Shown: positions 11,674 to 25,381, numbered from the stretch's first letter. The stretch: 64,000 nt of DNA from Plantago ovata (GCA_028274465.1 CM051457.1:106949982-107013981), one strand, 5' to 3'. A program made the numbers and translations. The notes: generated by a model not told the origin, from the sequence alone.

Positions 11674-14600
11674 TCAGTAGTTATTTTTCCAGTTCAGCTG
11701 AGCATGTTGTTGTTGCTGGTAGACACTGGGCGTTGCTCCAACCATGTCAGCAGGGGTTGTAACAACTTGAGGTTGTTGGTAGAGAGGGTGAACAGGTGGG
11801 GCTGCAGCCGCAGGTGGGTGGAACATGCCAGTGAAGGTTCCATGGCCTGGATGTGGTGTATTGAAAGCCAACTGGTCTCGAGGAAGATTATAGAAAGAAC
11901 TAGCCTGAAACGTGGATATGTCCCGATTAGGAGTAAACCATACGCCTGAGCCATCAGTCTGCAAAGATATACACGGAACCTAGATGTTAATATATACAAT
12001 GTTAACTCTGAAAACTTGTTGAGCATAACAATCTTGAAGATCTTTGATAAGTTACAAGCATTTCTAGCTCATAAAAAAATGTTAATGGTATGATCCTAAT
12101 ATAATTGCAAACAACACCTGTTTTAAACATTGAAAAACTATGTTGCACAATAGTTCTTAGCTTTCCAGAACATTTTGTTTTTGTTACAGATGTTTGGATA
12201 CCATCTTCAGGACTAATATATTACAGAATTACCAGAGTTGTTATGCTTTTTGTTTTTACCTTATATAACTATGATCTTTTACTAAGCCCCTTGACTAACA
12301 TGGTTTTCCAATTGACTCCTGGATAATTTAAATTGTAAGTCTATCACAAGAGAATGAGGGACACTCCATGAAAGCATATATCATAAGCAAGCAAGTTTAG
12401 AAATGTACAGTGTAGGTCATGTAGCCATTGCTTTCTGATAGTAAAACTGAATATAATGTCATTGATAAAATTGCAGTACAGATGAGCTTTTTTATTTTAT
12501 TGGACATAAATGAGCTTTGAATTTAAAACATCATAACTAGTGTTATTATAAAATTCTAGCAAACGCCACAAGCCATCAAGATCCTTTTTTCATCCAGAAT
12601 GGCTGGAGATATCAAAGTAACTACTACTTCAGATGCTATAAATATTTAACAAGATACAAGAAACAAACTTGTTGGCCATTAACATAGATGTTATTTTCTT
12701 TCACCTGATGAGCAGCAAGATCCTCATTGGAGGTTGATGTTATGGTTGTGGCAGCAGAATTGGGCACATAATTGGCCATGGAAAGACCATACGGCCCAGG
12801 CACAGAGTTCCCTGCTTTGGATCCCTGTTTGTACTGAGAAGAGTACTTGGCAGTTGTCCCAGTTGGAGTTGGATATGCCTTTCCAGCCATAGGTTGTTGA
12901 GGAAACGCACCATTATTTAAGAATTGATGAACTGCTGGAGATGGGATATAAAGTGGGGAGAAATAGGGATCATATGGCATGTAATTTGGAGGGAAATGGG
13001 TTAGAGGTACTCCAGTAGGTTGCCGGAAAAGAGGAAAGGGTGGTTGTGTAGGTAATGAGGTTTGCATAACCCCGACAGCTTGGGTCACCATGGGTGATGG
13101 ACAGCCAGCAGAGAAAAGCAAGGGGACACCACCCTGCAGCTTAAAAAGTTTGAAGTTAGTTTAAAGACACCGCAAAGCCAAACAAGGTCAGGAATATATT
13201 AACATGTGGGTAAGCTTAGAATTGTTCCCAATAAAAAATACAATGGATACCATATACAGTCTTGAATATCAATATAAATGCTCACATAGTCCTTTGCAAG
13301 AAGGAAAGGGGAAGGGAAAAGTGAAGGACAACTAAATTCGGACTGACCAAGAACTATGTCACTCCTATACCAACTAAAGCAAGTCATTCAAACACCATAT
13401 ACCGGGAAATAGCACAACCATTAGATACATTAGATACAAAAATAAAGTGAGAAATGTAAGACAAGTACCCATACCAGTAAAAGTATGCACTGAAGATACA
13501 TATACAAATAACAATTGCATGCACACATATGTGTATTTACATAACATCCTTATAATCACACCGGTCAATCAATGTATTCCATGGCCTAGAAGTATCAACA
13601 TTTTACAACGAAAATCGAAAGTAAAAACCAAGGTGGGATTTTGAATGCCACAAACCTCGTGCACAGACTGGGAAATGTGTGGCGGCAATAAAGCAGCATT
13701 TCCGTTGTACTTGTTTACAGCTCCAGCAGAAAGGAAAGGAGATATGCGGCCATCAATCTCCATACCAGTACGGTAATATTGTGTAGAATAGCTAGCTGGA
13801 TCAAACGACTGTGGGACCTGCACGTCATTTTACAAATACCAGAACTCAGAAGCAAACTAGATGATATATTTTATGTTCATGCCTATTAAAAATGCAAAGG
13901 ACTAACACCACTGGTACACATGGCAAATAATCAGAACCATGGATGAGCAAGCAAATTCAACAACAACAAATTTAGGGTCAACTATGGAGACAAACCATAA
14001 AGCTTGGATGTCTACGAGCATCACGAACTTGAGATTTCGAGCTTGCCAAAGGTGAAGGTTGGCCAGTTTGTGTTGTTAGCGAAGATGTATGGGCAGCAGG
14101 ATGCTGAAGCGCTCCAGGGGCAACCCCATGGTTGGATTCTGAATAGTGAGGGGCGGCGGACGAGACTTTAACCTCATTTGTTGGAACATTTTCCGGTTCT
14201 TGTAGTGCTGATTGGAGCTGGTCGGAGTATTTTGTTTCAGTATCCTCCACAGTTGCCGAATCATATTGATTGCTGAAATCAAGCAATGGATCAAGTGTTG
14301 GTTAGCTAGTCGTCAAGAAATTAGTTTAAAAGGGCTTGCTTGAGAATTTGATTGATGCATTTGAAGCATAGAACTGAGAAGGAACATGAAGATAGGCAAA
14401 AGATACAAACCTCAACTGTTGTTCCTCAATAGGGTCATGGATTTTATCATAGGATTGGGAAAATAGTGGACCCTTGTCACTTCCTAGAACAACATTATGG
14501 TTCGGGTCACCAAAGCTAGAATCAAAATTTCCAAAACAAAATCGAAGTTTTTCAATGTCAGGAACATGCAAGTGATTTGGAATAATCACATTTTGTCCGA

Positions 14601-17600
14601 CTGAAATATGTGACTCTTCCAACTTCCTTTGCAGTTCTAATGCTTCTTGTTTCTGGGCGAGTAAGGGAGTTGGCTGTGACTCATAATAATCTCCAACAGA
14701 TACTAGGGAAACTTCAGATGGGTCAACTGTAGAAACACCATGGCCAGTATTGGAGTTTGTAGACTTTGATTTCCACTCTTTGCTAGGACCGACTGTAGCA
14801 ATATAAACACAGATGCAATTTAATTAGTAATGGGGCGACTACTCCATAACCAACAACATTTCAATCAACACATAAAAAGACATGTGCATCTGAAAGTGAT
14901 TGAATCTCTAATCTATTATTCTATCACAAAAATTGCAGGATTAAATCTGACACATCTGAAGTCAGATTTCTTCCAAATGACCTAGAAGTAGTAATGAGAA
15001 ATGCTTCTGACTGTATTGAAGTGAGAAAACTTGATAACATCTCAGAAAGCCTTAAAAGATTTGTACCTTTTTGTGATCTATTACTTTGATTGGATGAAGG
15101 CCTACTGCTGACAGTAGAAACACCAATAGTAGAAGAACCATGTTGCAGAGCCTCCAAATCCTGATCATTCCCAACTCCATGGAAATATTTCTCCGGAGTT
15201 GGTTGCAGATTTGACCTTTCAACTTCACTAGCAGCTGTTTAAGGATTAAGGGTAAATTTCATTAGAATTATGGTGCTCTGTGAAACATATTAAGTAATGG
15301 GGAAAATGAAAACATAATTAAACATGTCAGAGATGATTAACATACAATTCTTGGAAGAAAGCAAACTTTTCTCTGTAGAATTATCAGCAATGGGCATAAC
15401 AGGCGTACAACCTATTCTAACTTCACGTTGAATGGGACCCACTGCACCACGGTGAGGTAAATCTTGAGATGGCAACAATACAGGACCTGAGGAAGAGAAA
15501 CAAGATCCTGGAGCAGGCGTTGAAGGAATAGATGTGTTTTTACTTTCATTCAGCACCTTGTGTTGCTGCACAACTTCGCGAGTGTTCCATTTGTATCCTA
15601 ATTGTTTATCAGTTAAGATATTTCATATCAGAGGTAAATTTCAAATAGTGTTTTAACACGGATCAGGGAGTAATATGCAATGGCCGATATTACATATACC
15701 AAACCCAGTCACATTTTATGATTCTAGTATGCACAATACAAAGGTGATTGTTACAAAGCCAACAACATGATATTTGGGCTCACCATGAGATATGCGACGT
15801 GGTTGGTAGCTGCCATGGCCCGCTCTATTTGCCCGGCCCTGGGTACCTGGCTTCCACTTGGACTCTGCAGGCTTCTTCATATTATGAAAAGGGACAAATG
15901 CAACTTAAACCCAGTGTTGTTTGCTTAAAGGACTATAATTTAGGAGCAACTTCAACAAATAAATAGTTGACAAAAGATAATCTGTGAAAATTTGGAGTAT
16001 CCACTTTCCAGAGTAGACACCCTATTGTGAAACAAATCAAGTCACATTCAATTTGAAAATGTGACCAAATAATTAAAAAGCATCCCAACAAGCTAGTCCA
16101 TGGTACCCCCGCCAAAAGGAGCTGAAGTTTCCTTTAAAATCTCTATGAATAATTTTGTTTTCTTCTTTCTTTACATTATCTCCTATCATCCTAGAATATT
16201 CAAGGTTAACACAACATATATCAAGGTTGTGCAAGAAGGCATGGACTCAACTTACCACTTAAAGAGGGACAGCGGAGATGGACATGGGATATGAATTTAC
16301 CTTATTCACTTATATCTTTGGCAACTTATAAAATCAGCTCATACTAATTACACGCAATAATAGATTCTAAAAATTGGACAATTTGTTTGTAAGCATGATA
16401 AAGATATTTACAGTCACTAGTGATATGTAAAACATATAATCTCTATAACATATGACACAAAAAGTAAACATCCATTGCCTTGTTTGAACCAATAAAAACA
16501 ACAAAAGTTGATATGACAAGAAGTTTAATTAATAAAAGTTTCCCAAATATCTGAAAACATTTCAACCAAAAATAAAATATAAAAAGAATTCACTAGGATT
16601 TGGCAGATACCTCCTTTCTCTTGTCTCTTTTTCTTCTCACTTCATGAAATGTATCTGTTGACATATAGAAACGTTGTTATCACCTATTTCCCAAAAGTAT
16701 AAAAGTAAAACTTCATGTAATGGAAAGCAACAATATCATGTATGCCATATATTAAGGGAATAAGTAGAATGTAAAAAAATTAACAAGCAACACCTTCTGG
16801 GTCACGCATATAGCAGTGTCAGTTATCAAAAATTTCAACAATTCATCCAGTCACATAGGAGCCAGGGACTTACAACTGACTAGCATGGTTCTAACAAGTT
16901 CACTCAATCAGGTAAAGCCATTTTTCTTCCAAACTGAGACCATCTCCAGCAGGGGCTGGAGATGGTCTGACCATCTGATGGCCAGACTGGCCATCAGCTC
17001 CAGCAGGAGCTGATTGGCCAGTCTGGCCATATTTGCCCAGACTGGTCTGGGCTTGCCCAGACCAGTCTGGGCGCCTTTTTCTTTTTTTTTAATTTTTTTT
17101 ATTTTTTTTTTCTTTTCTTTCTTCTTTGTATCTCATTTCCTTTTTTCTTTTGACTTTCCTTTTTCTTTTTTTTTTTTCTTTCCTTCTTCTTTCCTTTAAT
17201 TTCATTCTTCATTATTCTTATGTTTATTTATTTTATTTTTTTTTGGAGTTTACTTTGCTTTAATTTAAACAAGTAAATAGTAGCAACTTTACTAATAATT
17301 ATAATAAAATAAAACTTGAAAAAGAAAGAAATACACAATACAACTTATAAAAAAAATACAAACACAATTTAGCTATTTTCATGTAGTAGGCTATTTAATT
17401 TATGTCTCCGTAGAATTTAAAATATCGTTATTTTATTTTTCAAGTAGTGTAACATTATTTATTAAGTATTGTATTTTTTTCCAATTATTATTGTAATTTT
17501 TATTATTATTTTCTAATTATTAAAAATGAAATGGGTAAAATAATGATGAGTTTATAAAAGAAATGAGAAAATGTATAAAGTGGTTTAAAAAGAAAGGAGA

Positions 17601-20029
17601 AAAGAAAAAGAAAATTGGGTTTGGTAGTTTTATTGTTGGAGATGAAGAGAGTTTGAGTGGGTTTGAGAGAATAAAAAAGATTAAAATGTTAGTGGATTGC
17701 TGACGTGGCAGGAGAGAGAGGGTTTGAGAGGGTATGAGTGTTGGAGATGGTCTGAGAGACATGAAATTCAACTTGAACCTCCTATCTTGGGATGACCAAA
17801 CTCTCTGACATCCTTTTGAGAGTTAAATTCCCACTAACAATAATAGGATAAAACTACATATGTTCCACCTATAACTTTTCTATTATCTTTAATAAATATA
17901 TTTTGCCATTAAAAAAAAGTTATTATTACTTTCAAAAATAAATCCACCTAGAAGAATCTACACCTTTGAGCAAAGGGTATTTATAATGCCAGAGCAGATT
18001 TGATAATGCCAAGGCAATTTTCTATATTTGAGGTAAGTTCATTAATCAAACTTTATATTCCTTAATTAACTATCCCTAAATAAGTTATACTATATTGTAG
18101 GAAAAAATTGATCAAACCCCCCAACCTTCTTTACAAGTGAGACAATGCCCCTAACATATTAATTTGATACTTAACCCACTCACCTATTTAAAGTGTTGCA
18201 ACATACCCCCTATATAATATTTTTCCTTCAATTTAATATTTTCTATTCAGTTTAATATTTTCGTTTGACTTCAAATTAATCTTAATCCATACCGAAAAAT
18301 AATTTTGAAAATTATATTATAAAAATATATGATTTCCACTTCTATAATATATAAATAATAAGTTCAAATATTATTTTTTCGATACAATTTATATTATAAA
18401 AGTGAAAAAATAATATTTTCATAAATTGTACCGAAAAAATAATATTTGAACTTATATTATAGAAGTGGAAATATTATATTTCGCAATATAATTTTCAAAA
18501 TTATTTTTTGAAATCAATTAGAATTAATTTGGAGTCAAACGGAAATTTTTAATTGAAGGGAAAATATTAAATTGAATGAAAAATAATATATAGGGGTTAT
18601 GTTGTAACACTTTAAATAGGTGAGGGGTGAAGTATCAAATTTAATAGGTTGGGGGGCACTGTATCACTTGTAAAGAAGGTTGGGGGTTTGATCAATTTTT
18701 TCCTATATTGTATCATATCAACGTACATAGTAGAATAAATTGCAATGTAAACCAATATGCAACCTAATTTTTATTCTAACCCCAAGAATTTTCAAAATGT
18801 TATTTACTTATTAAATTCTATGCTTCTCCATGAAATTTTTCATAATTTAAAAAATAATTGATTTCCGTTTACACTAATTTTGACTTAGTTCCCCCATAAT
18901 AAATACTACAAACATTATATTTGTGCACCTCTTAAAAGTTTCACTATAAATTAATTTTGAAATTATACCGAAAATATAATTCAAAAAAAAAATATAAAAG
19001 TATAATTATTTACTTTCATAATAAAATTTTAAAAATTATTTCCCATTATAGTTTATCCATCAACTTGTGGTTGTGGTGAATAAATAAAAATGAAAAACTT
19101 GTTAAAGGGACAGGTGAAGTTCTATAAATTCGGGTGAATTTAAGTTATACACAAGAATAAATACACAAAAGTTAGAGGGAAAATAATTTTTGTTTCTCTC
19201 GTTTATATATTGGATGGAAAAAAAATCATGTTAATTTGTTTGATATATTGTACTATTACACTTTTTATATTTTGGTTGAATTGAGAGTGCAAATGTGAAG
19301 ACGTTCTTGTTCTTGACCTTTATTGTAATTTTTTGACATTTGCATTTAAAGAAAGAAAACTTATGATAAGAATTGATTAATGAACTTACCAAAGTTACAG
19401 ATTTATTGCTCTGGCAATAAGATAGGGCAATATCAACGGCCTTGAGCAAATTCTAGACATAGTATCTTAGTGATTCAAACACCCCCCCCCCCCCCCCCCG
19501 AAACACTATCAGTTACACATGCACCTAGCAAGAATACCAATCTACTTTTTCATGCATACAGTAATAATCTAGAAACTTTAATTATTTCAAGGTGAATTAG
19601 AATGCCTACATTTTCTTAGCAAAAAGTGCTACTAACATAATGTTTTCAGTTCTAAAGCATCCAGTTTCCTTTCCCAATACAACCTCATCAAACAGACTAT
19701 TCACATTATGGATACCAAAACATAGAGCAAAAGAAAACAAAAAGGACTAAAATCTTAAAACACGTACAAACACATAAAAAATTAAATGGTAAAGCCAGAT
19801 CAAACATAGAGGAAATAATGTAGATAGAGAGAATTGAACCGAGAAGCAGCATCCTCTGAGTTGTTTCGTTGGGATCCATGGAACATTCCTTGAGCATTGC
19901 ATAAATCTCATCCTCACTGTGATTCTGCCCAGTAATCTCCTTTATGTTCCCGATTGTCTTCCTCACGTTGCTAGGAATCGAAACCCTAGCACTGTTTCCT
20001 TCACTGTTTCCCTTAACCCCACAGCTCAT
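11674..20029 (-). CDS. GIP1: GBF-interacting protein 1 (GIP1) family protein
   Basis: Ten coding exons on the minus strand join in frame with GT-AG borders: 19840-20029, 16611-16654, 15784-15874, 15346-15597, 15067-15234, 14411-14792, 13996-14272, 13656-13817, 12669-13133 and 11674-11958. They give about 771 residues. Residues 15-80 form the GIP1 N-terminal (DUF1296) domain, with SIPSNVRKTIGNIKEITG, EIYAMLKECSMDPNET, and in exon 2 DTFHEVRRKRDKRKE. The rest is low-complexity and rich in S, P, Q and N, with family landmarks VGPSKEW in exon 6, a Pro/Tyr-rich stretch in exon 9, and the C-terminal SVYQQQQHAQLNW. Arabidopsis GIP1 enhances DNA binding by G-box bZIP factors, so a nuclear transcription cofactor role is expected from family knowledge. 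The exon 3 start could be 3 bases later. Intron 1 (3.2 kb) holds two DNA elements. The leader probably begins near 20290. Confidence 0.88.
16939..17751. mobile_element. non-autonomous DNA transposon (MITE) in GIP1 intron 1
   Basis: The ends are inverted: the left starts ACCATCTCCAGC and the right ends TTGGAGATGGT. A 5-bp direct repeat CTGAG flanks both sides (16934-16938 and 17752-17756). The left 140 bp are GC-rich and built of nested palindromes, for example GGCCAGACTGGCC and GCCCAGACCAGTCTGGGC. The remainder is T-rich and then A-rich, with no transposase frame. The superfamily is uncertain. Ends of the GAGCATCTCCA type are common in plant MITEs. Confidence 0.7.
18098..18705. mobile_element. 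foldback MITE, about 608 bp, in GIP1 intron 1
   Basis: The left half (from TAGGAAAAAATTGATC) is repeated as the reverse complement in the right half (ending GATCAATTTTTTCCTA), so almost the whole element is one imperfect inverted repeat of about 300 bp per arm. The 5-bp word TATTG flanks it on both sides (18093-18097 and 18706-18710). There is no coding capacity. A transcript of the GIP1 intron would fold this segment into a long hairpin. Confidence 0.8.
19482..19499. repeat. C homopolymer, 18 bp
   Basis: An uninterrupted C run in intron 1 of the GIP1-like gene. Its length may be unreliable in assembly. Confidence 0.85.
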
Positions 20030-20299
20030 CTTCTCAAACTTTCAACAGGTGTCACAAACAAAAACACAAAACTCTGTATCTATATAGTATATATGTATGA
20101 ATAATAGTATTAAAACAATAATAATGACTGCGAGAAAAAAAAGGAGGATTGTATGTATGAATTTACAAATGTATTATAGTTTGAGACTTCAAGCTCTGAG
20201 AGAGAGATTTTGCATTTAGGAGAACGAAGGAAAGAAGGAACAACACACTGGTAATATGAGAGAGGAGAAGAGAAGAGAAGAAGAGGGTTTTTGTAATTG

Positions 20300-20945
20300 A
20301 AATCTCATGAGCTTAAAAAGGAAATACATTAATACACTTTTAGTATGAAATTACCAAAAACACACTTTGAGATGAATCCCATCGAATTAGGCTACATGTC
20401 TATAAATGTAAATTTAACGATGTTCGAATTAATGTATCTGAGTTAAGTCGGTAATCAAAAGTCAAGAGATATGCATTATTGTTCCAAAGTCGAGTTTGTC
20501 TTGGATACGTTAATGTGCAAAGCCAAACTTTTATGCCTACATTGCAAGATCGGGTGAATAATATTTACGTTAATATCCAAAAGTTAGAATTCTGCATAGC
20601 TATTTTAAAATTCGGTAAATCTTAGTTACGTTTAGTATTCAAAAGTTCTCAGCAAGAAAATAAGATTTATGAAGGAGATAAGAGTTGGAAATTATGAAAG
20701 CAGAAAGAGGAAAGAGGAAGAAACGTGTTGCTAGTTCGTTGCAGCAAACGAACCGGATTCTGTAAGTTTGGCGAACTAAGAAAAAGAAAGAATAATGAAT
20801 TATGCATGTAAATATAAGGAAGTAAACCCATTTGTATGTGGGTGTAATGCATCAAGAGCATGGGAGAACAAAGTCCTCGAATCAGGTCATTACTGTTCAT
20901 CCATATAAAAAATCATCTAAAGTCGTCGTAGAATCTCAAGTTCAA

Positions 20946-21035
<90 letters not shown>

Positions 21036-21813
21036 CTTACCAAGCCACTGAGCTACATATTTTAGATAATAATGAAAATGAGCAAAATTGAAATAATCAT
21101 GAACCTCTACCTCGCTATTTTCTACATCACCAAAAGTACAATCTACCCAAGTTCCCAAGACAACCATCTCGCTCTATATCTTCCATTCCCATTGATAATT
21201 CACTATTGCCATTTTCAATAATATTCTTCCAATTTAAACTAGTTTTTTACATACCTAAAGAAAACGAACATGATCTGATACTAGAAAATCAACTAGAACA
21301 ATACAACTGGATACCAAGTACTATCAAATCCTCCATCATCGCCGCCACCACAAAACAACACCTCCCGATGTAGTTACCATTAATGTTCTATGACTTAGGC
21401 TCTTGTTAGCATAAGTATGTTAGCTAGGTGAGCTTCTTTTCAAAGAAGTTTGCTTCGTAAAAGTCCAACTGTTAAATTGTAACCTAACTTAACTGGTAGC
21501 TCTCGTAACTTAAATGTAAACTAGTTTATTTGTTTTTATTACCTAACTCAATTGTTTCTATATTTAAGAAATCAACTAGATAGAATTCTAATAAGTGGCG
21601 TTTTCAACGAATAAATGTATTTAATAATTTCCCAAACAATCCATATTATGATAATTTTGGTGTACTTTAGTTGCCATGTGATCATTTGTCTCTGGTAATT
21701 CGACAGATTGAAGTTCAATAAAAAAACGTATTCAACTTCAGGATCGAGGAGTCTGATGAATAATGTTAAAATACATTTACCACTTAACTACAACTGATTT
21801 GTTGTAGTGAAAG
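20300..21813. other. upstream flank of GIP1 and intergenic DNA
   Basis: GA-rich sequence just upstream of the GIP1 start (about 20200-20290) looks like its leader or promoter. Beyond it I see no gene, only AT-rich DNA and the long AT run listed separately. Confidence 0.5.
20948..21034. repeat. AT dinucleotide microsatellite
   Basis: About 40 AT units. Open frames crossing it on both strands (alternating I and Y) are artefacts of the repeat. Confidence 0.95.
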
Positions 21814-22200
21814 TATAACGCCCCGTATTTTATTTTATTTTATTTTAATTATTTAATTACCTGAATAAATTAATTTATTTGGTAGTTATTTAATTTCTTT
21901 CCCGCGCAATCGAATTCGTCATTTAATAGTTCGCGTAGCAGTAATTCGTTTCGTTGGATCAGCTAGCAATTTGAATTGAGGCCCAATTTCATTCTCTGAC
22001 CCATTTTTTCGTAGCCCATCAGTTGGCCCATTTCTCTCAACTAAACCCTAAACCTAATTTGCAGCTTCCCACTTCCCTCACTCCCCCATCTACACGCCAC
22101 CATCATCAGAAAAACAAAGAAAGGAAAGAACAACTCTGCCTCTCTCATCCTCAGCCCATCACCATCAAACTTCATCTCCATCTCTTCCCCTAATCGTGCC

Positions 22201-22305
22201 CATCATCATCATTTCTCGTCATCCACCATTTTCTTCATCGTTTCGACCCACCATCATCATCATTTCTCGTCATCCACCATTTTCTTCATCGTTTCGACCC
22301 ACCAT
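22201..22305. repeat. 51-bp tandem duplication inside the solo LTR
   Basis: Two practically identical copies begin at 22201 and 22252 with CATCATCATCATTTCTCGTC. The high identity suggests a recent duplication. The open frame running through it is not supported as a gene. Confidence 0.85.
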
Positions 22306-22676
22306 CATCCTCACCCACGAGCCGCCTGAAGCCCACCGGTTCTGCTCCGTCCTTCACGAGCTGCCTGCTTTGCGCCGTCGAGATTGATCTGTCCCGTCCG
22401 AGTTCCGTTCCGATCCAGTTAATTCCGTCCGCGCCGCCCAAGCTCCGACCGAGCTCTGCCACCGCCGATTCGATCCGATCCGGTTCCATCACGCGCCGCC
22501 GCCGATCAATCTCGGCCAAGCTCGGTCCGCTCCATTCCGATCTCGTGATCTCTTCTCCGCTCGTGCGTGCTCGCGGCTCCGTTTGCTTCGTGTCGCCGCT
22601 GCTGTTCTTTCAAAAGTTGATTTCTGAAAACCGTACGATCATGTACTTACTGTCTTTGTCTTTAAAAATTACTTGA

Positions 22677-22757
22677 CTTGCTAGCGTAGTTGGTTAGGTT
22701 CTTGGTAGACTAACTTAGAGGTCCCGAGTTTGAACCCCGTCTTTACCACTTCTCTAC
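22677..22757 (+). other. tRNA-like pol III promoter pair inside the solo LTR
   Basis: The segment contains an A-box-like TAGCGTAGTTGG and, about 45 bases later, a B-box-like GAGTTTGAACCCC, followed by T runs. It could be a small SINE head inserted in the LTR or part of the LTR itself. A full tRNA cloverleaf is not apparent. Confidence 0.4.
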
Positions 22758-23831
22758 CAACCTTTTTCTTTCCGTTCGTTCGACTTCTAAAGTGTAACTA
22801 GTTACTTTCTATTTAGGTTCTCCGTCGTTCGATAACTCTTAAGCTCACTGCTCGTTGGAGACTTTTGCTTGCGAGTTGAGGTGAGTGTTCACCCCAAAAC
22901 TTATCTATTTGCGAAAAACTGGAAGGCTATGTGACAATCTGTATCTATGACTATATATACTGTTTTACTGTATGCTTCCGCGTAAAAGTACTAAGTCCTA
23001 AGTATGACTATTTACTTTCTTCGTTTATTGCTACTCTGTTCCGGATTAACTTTTCTGCAGGAACACTTCTCGGTATTTGATTGTTAGTATCTGTTTGATC
23101 TGTATCTGTTCTGTCTGTCTCTGTGTGACCGTCCGATTAGGTCGTAATTAGGTAGGCCTGGGTAGTAGAGGACTATCGGGTTTGCTTGATTATTGCCTAG
23201 TCTAATCCCTTTTAGGCGCGAGGCAGAAGTCGTTGAGGTCTATTAGGGTCGTAGGTTCTGTTTCCCCAAAGTACACGGGGGTTTTTGTTTCTGTCCGGAG
23301 TTGTATACCATCTGGAGGGAGCTATAAGGGCTATTGGGAGTAGGAGCAATAAGGCGGGCTGCACCAACGGACTTCGACTTATCTGTTCTGTCTTTCTGTT
23401 CTGTTATCTGTTATGTTTGTTATATTATCTGCTGAAAAGGATTTTGATTTAAAAAACTGTTTACTTTCTGTTTGTTAACTTAGAACCTCACTGAGATCCT
23501 TTATCTCACACTCTCTTTGTTTTCAAAATTCCTTCCTTCCAGAGACTACTGAGGATGCACGCGAGTAGGATGCCAGCGACTGAGAGAAGGGTGTGGGGTG
23601 TCTTGGGGAATTTATTTCAAAATAAGAAGATGAAACTTTTCACTGTCTTCAATAGTTGTTATTAATTTGATTCTAAGTTACCGTTGGATATTTACTTGAT
23701 TCTGTTAGCGCTGTGCGCGTCAAATATTATTATGGCATTTATTGCCGACCGTTGTTTTTTAAAAAATTATTTCGAATTTTCTCTTTTCAAGAAATTATTT
23801 TGTTTTTAAAAACCGATACCGTTACAGAAAC

Positions 23832-25381
23832 ATTACATAGTGGTTTCCAATAAGGCCTTGCATGGTTTGAGTAATTCCATGGAAAAATAAAAAAAAAGGA
23901 GTAAATTTTTTTCCATATTTGTTTTGGCGGAAATAATAAAATGGAATAGGAAAAAAAACTAAAAACTTGGAAATTGATGGAAAATAAGAACTAAACTTGG
24001 AAATTAGTGGAAAAAAACAAAAAGTGATCCCACCAAATCCTCCATATCTTTAATATTATTCCTTATTTATAGTCACCCGCGTTGTAGAGTCGTATAGGTC
24101 GATCAAAATTTCTTCCATCCCTACAAAATCATATACTGACTTTAGCAAAAAAATAATACTATATGTTTCAAACAATGTTCGACATACCACCCTGCTCATT
24201 CGACTTCATTATCATGGAAAACACTTCATTAATACATGAAAAACTCGTAATTAGTTGTAAAGGATTTGAGTACAATGCTTCTATATATATATTCATTAAA
24301 GAAGAACTATTTCTAGCCCTCTCCTTCAGCCACATGTCATATTATTATTGGTCCCAATTCCTTTCTTCTCCACGTGTCCAAAAGTTGTCAAACTCTCGAA
24401 GCTTATTCATCTGAATTTTCACATATTCAGTCTAACAATTTCACACGGTTATAATTCTAAACAATACTCTGTAGTCTTCACAAATCAATCTCTTCTCACC
24501 GGTTAAAACAATACTCGCACAAATCCATCTCTTCCTTCACCGACAAATCCTGGGATCGATGAATCACCATATGTGATATGTCGATTGCTATTCAATATGA
24601 CGTTCCCACATATCAACTCCACATATCAATCATCTTCACAAGTAAAATTCTGATCTGAACCGACCATCTTTGCCGCCAAGTAAATTTCCGATTGGATTGA
24701 AGCCGAAGCAGCTACGGATCGTGGTGGCCGGATTCGTAGGAACTAGGAAGCCATTTGGATCGTGGTTAATAAGTTCTTCAGTAATACAGTACAACGATTT
24801 TGGTTACGCGTGAAGATATGGTGGTACTATAGTAGGTAAGTACTTTTCTATTCTATTTTCTCTATTTCAGCAAGCATCTCAAGTTGAGTAATTTCAGTGC
24901 TCTCTTGCTCAAACGTTTTCTTATGTTTCAGCCATCTAGACGGGGTTTATGTGGAACGAGATACAATGCTCTCTCTATGCTTTGTATCTAAGTCGACTGA
25001 GATAATGTGTTTCAGATCGTATCGTAGTATTACTGTAGGTTTTCAATGATAACAATGTCTTTCTTAAAAGCTGGAAAATTTGAAAGTTGCAGGCTTGCAG
25101 CATATCAAATCTTAAATGATTCACTTAGGTGACAGTTTGTAATTGATGAATGTTAAGCCTATATATATGTATATGCTTTTACATACTTTTTCAACCTGCC
25201 GAAACAGTTTGTAAATGCTTATTTTATGTATAGTGAAAAGTTTAGTAAGTTAACTGCTGGCTGTAGTATTCACCAATCATAAAAACTGCCAATGCACCTT
25301 AGCTTACTTGCAAAACTCGATAAACTGCAATTTCTTGTGCTGCAAAATTATTATTCTGTTTACCACATTTGATATCATATG
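23832..25381. other. intergenic stretch between two LTR elements, no gene seen
   Basis: A-rich sequence followed by ordinary AT-rich DNA. A short frame of 83 codons at 24163-24414 has no recognisable domain. Nothing here can be supported as a gene. Confidence 0.5.

Larger units (their letters stand above)
21814..23826. mobile_element. solo-LTR-like element, 2.0 kb, probably Ty3/gypsy
   Basis: The segment begins TATAACGCCCCG and ends CCGATACCGTTACA. The short inverted ends resemble plant Ty3/gypsy LTRs that start TGTAACGCCCC. Near-identical 5-mers flank it (GAAAG at 21809-21813, GAAAC at 23827-23831), as expected for a target-site duplication with one change. Inside there is a GC-rich leader-like zone (22300-22600), a 51-bp tandem duplication and a tRNA-like pol III box pair. 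There are no gag or pol frames. I read it as a solo LTR or an LTR-only derivative of moderate age. The lineage is not certain. Confidence 0.55.

Noticed and set aside
20832-21167. Open frames on both strands with alternating Ile and Tyr residues
   Set aside because: They are translations of an AT microsatellite. The same applies at 47937-48183.
22196-22519. Overlapping plus and minus open frames in GC-rich DNA
   Set aside because: They lie inside the solo-LTR-like element, cover a 51-bp tandem duplication, and show no domain.
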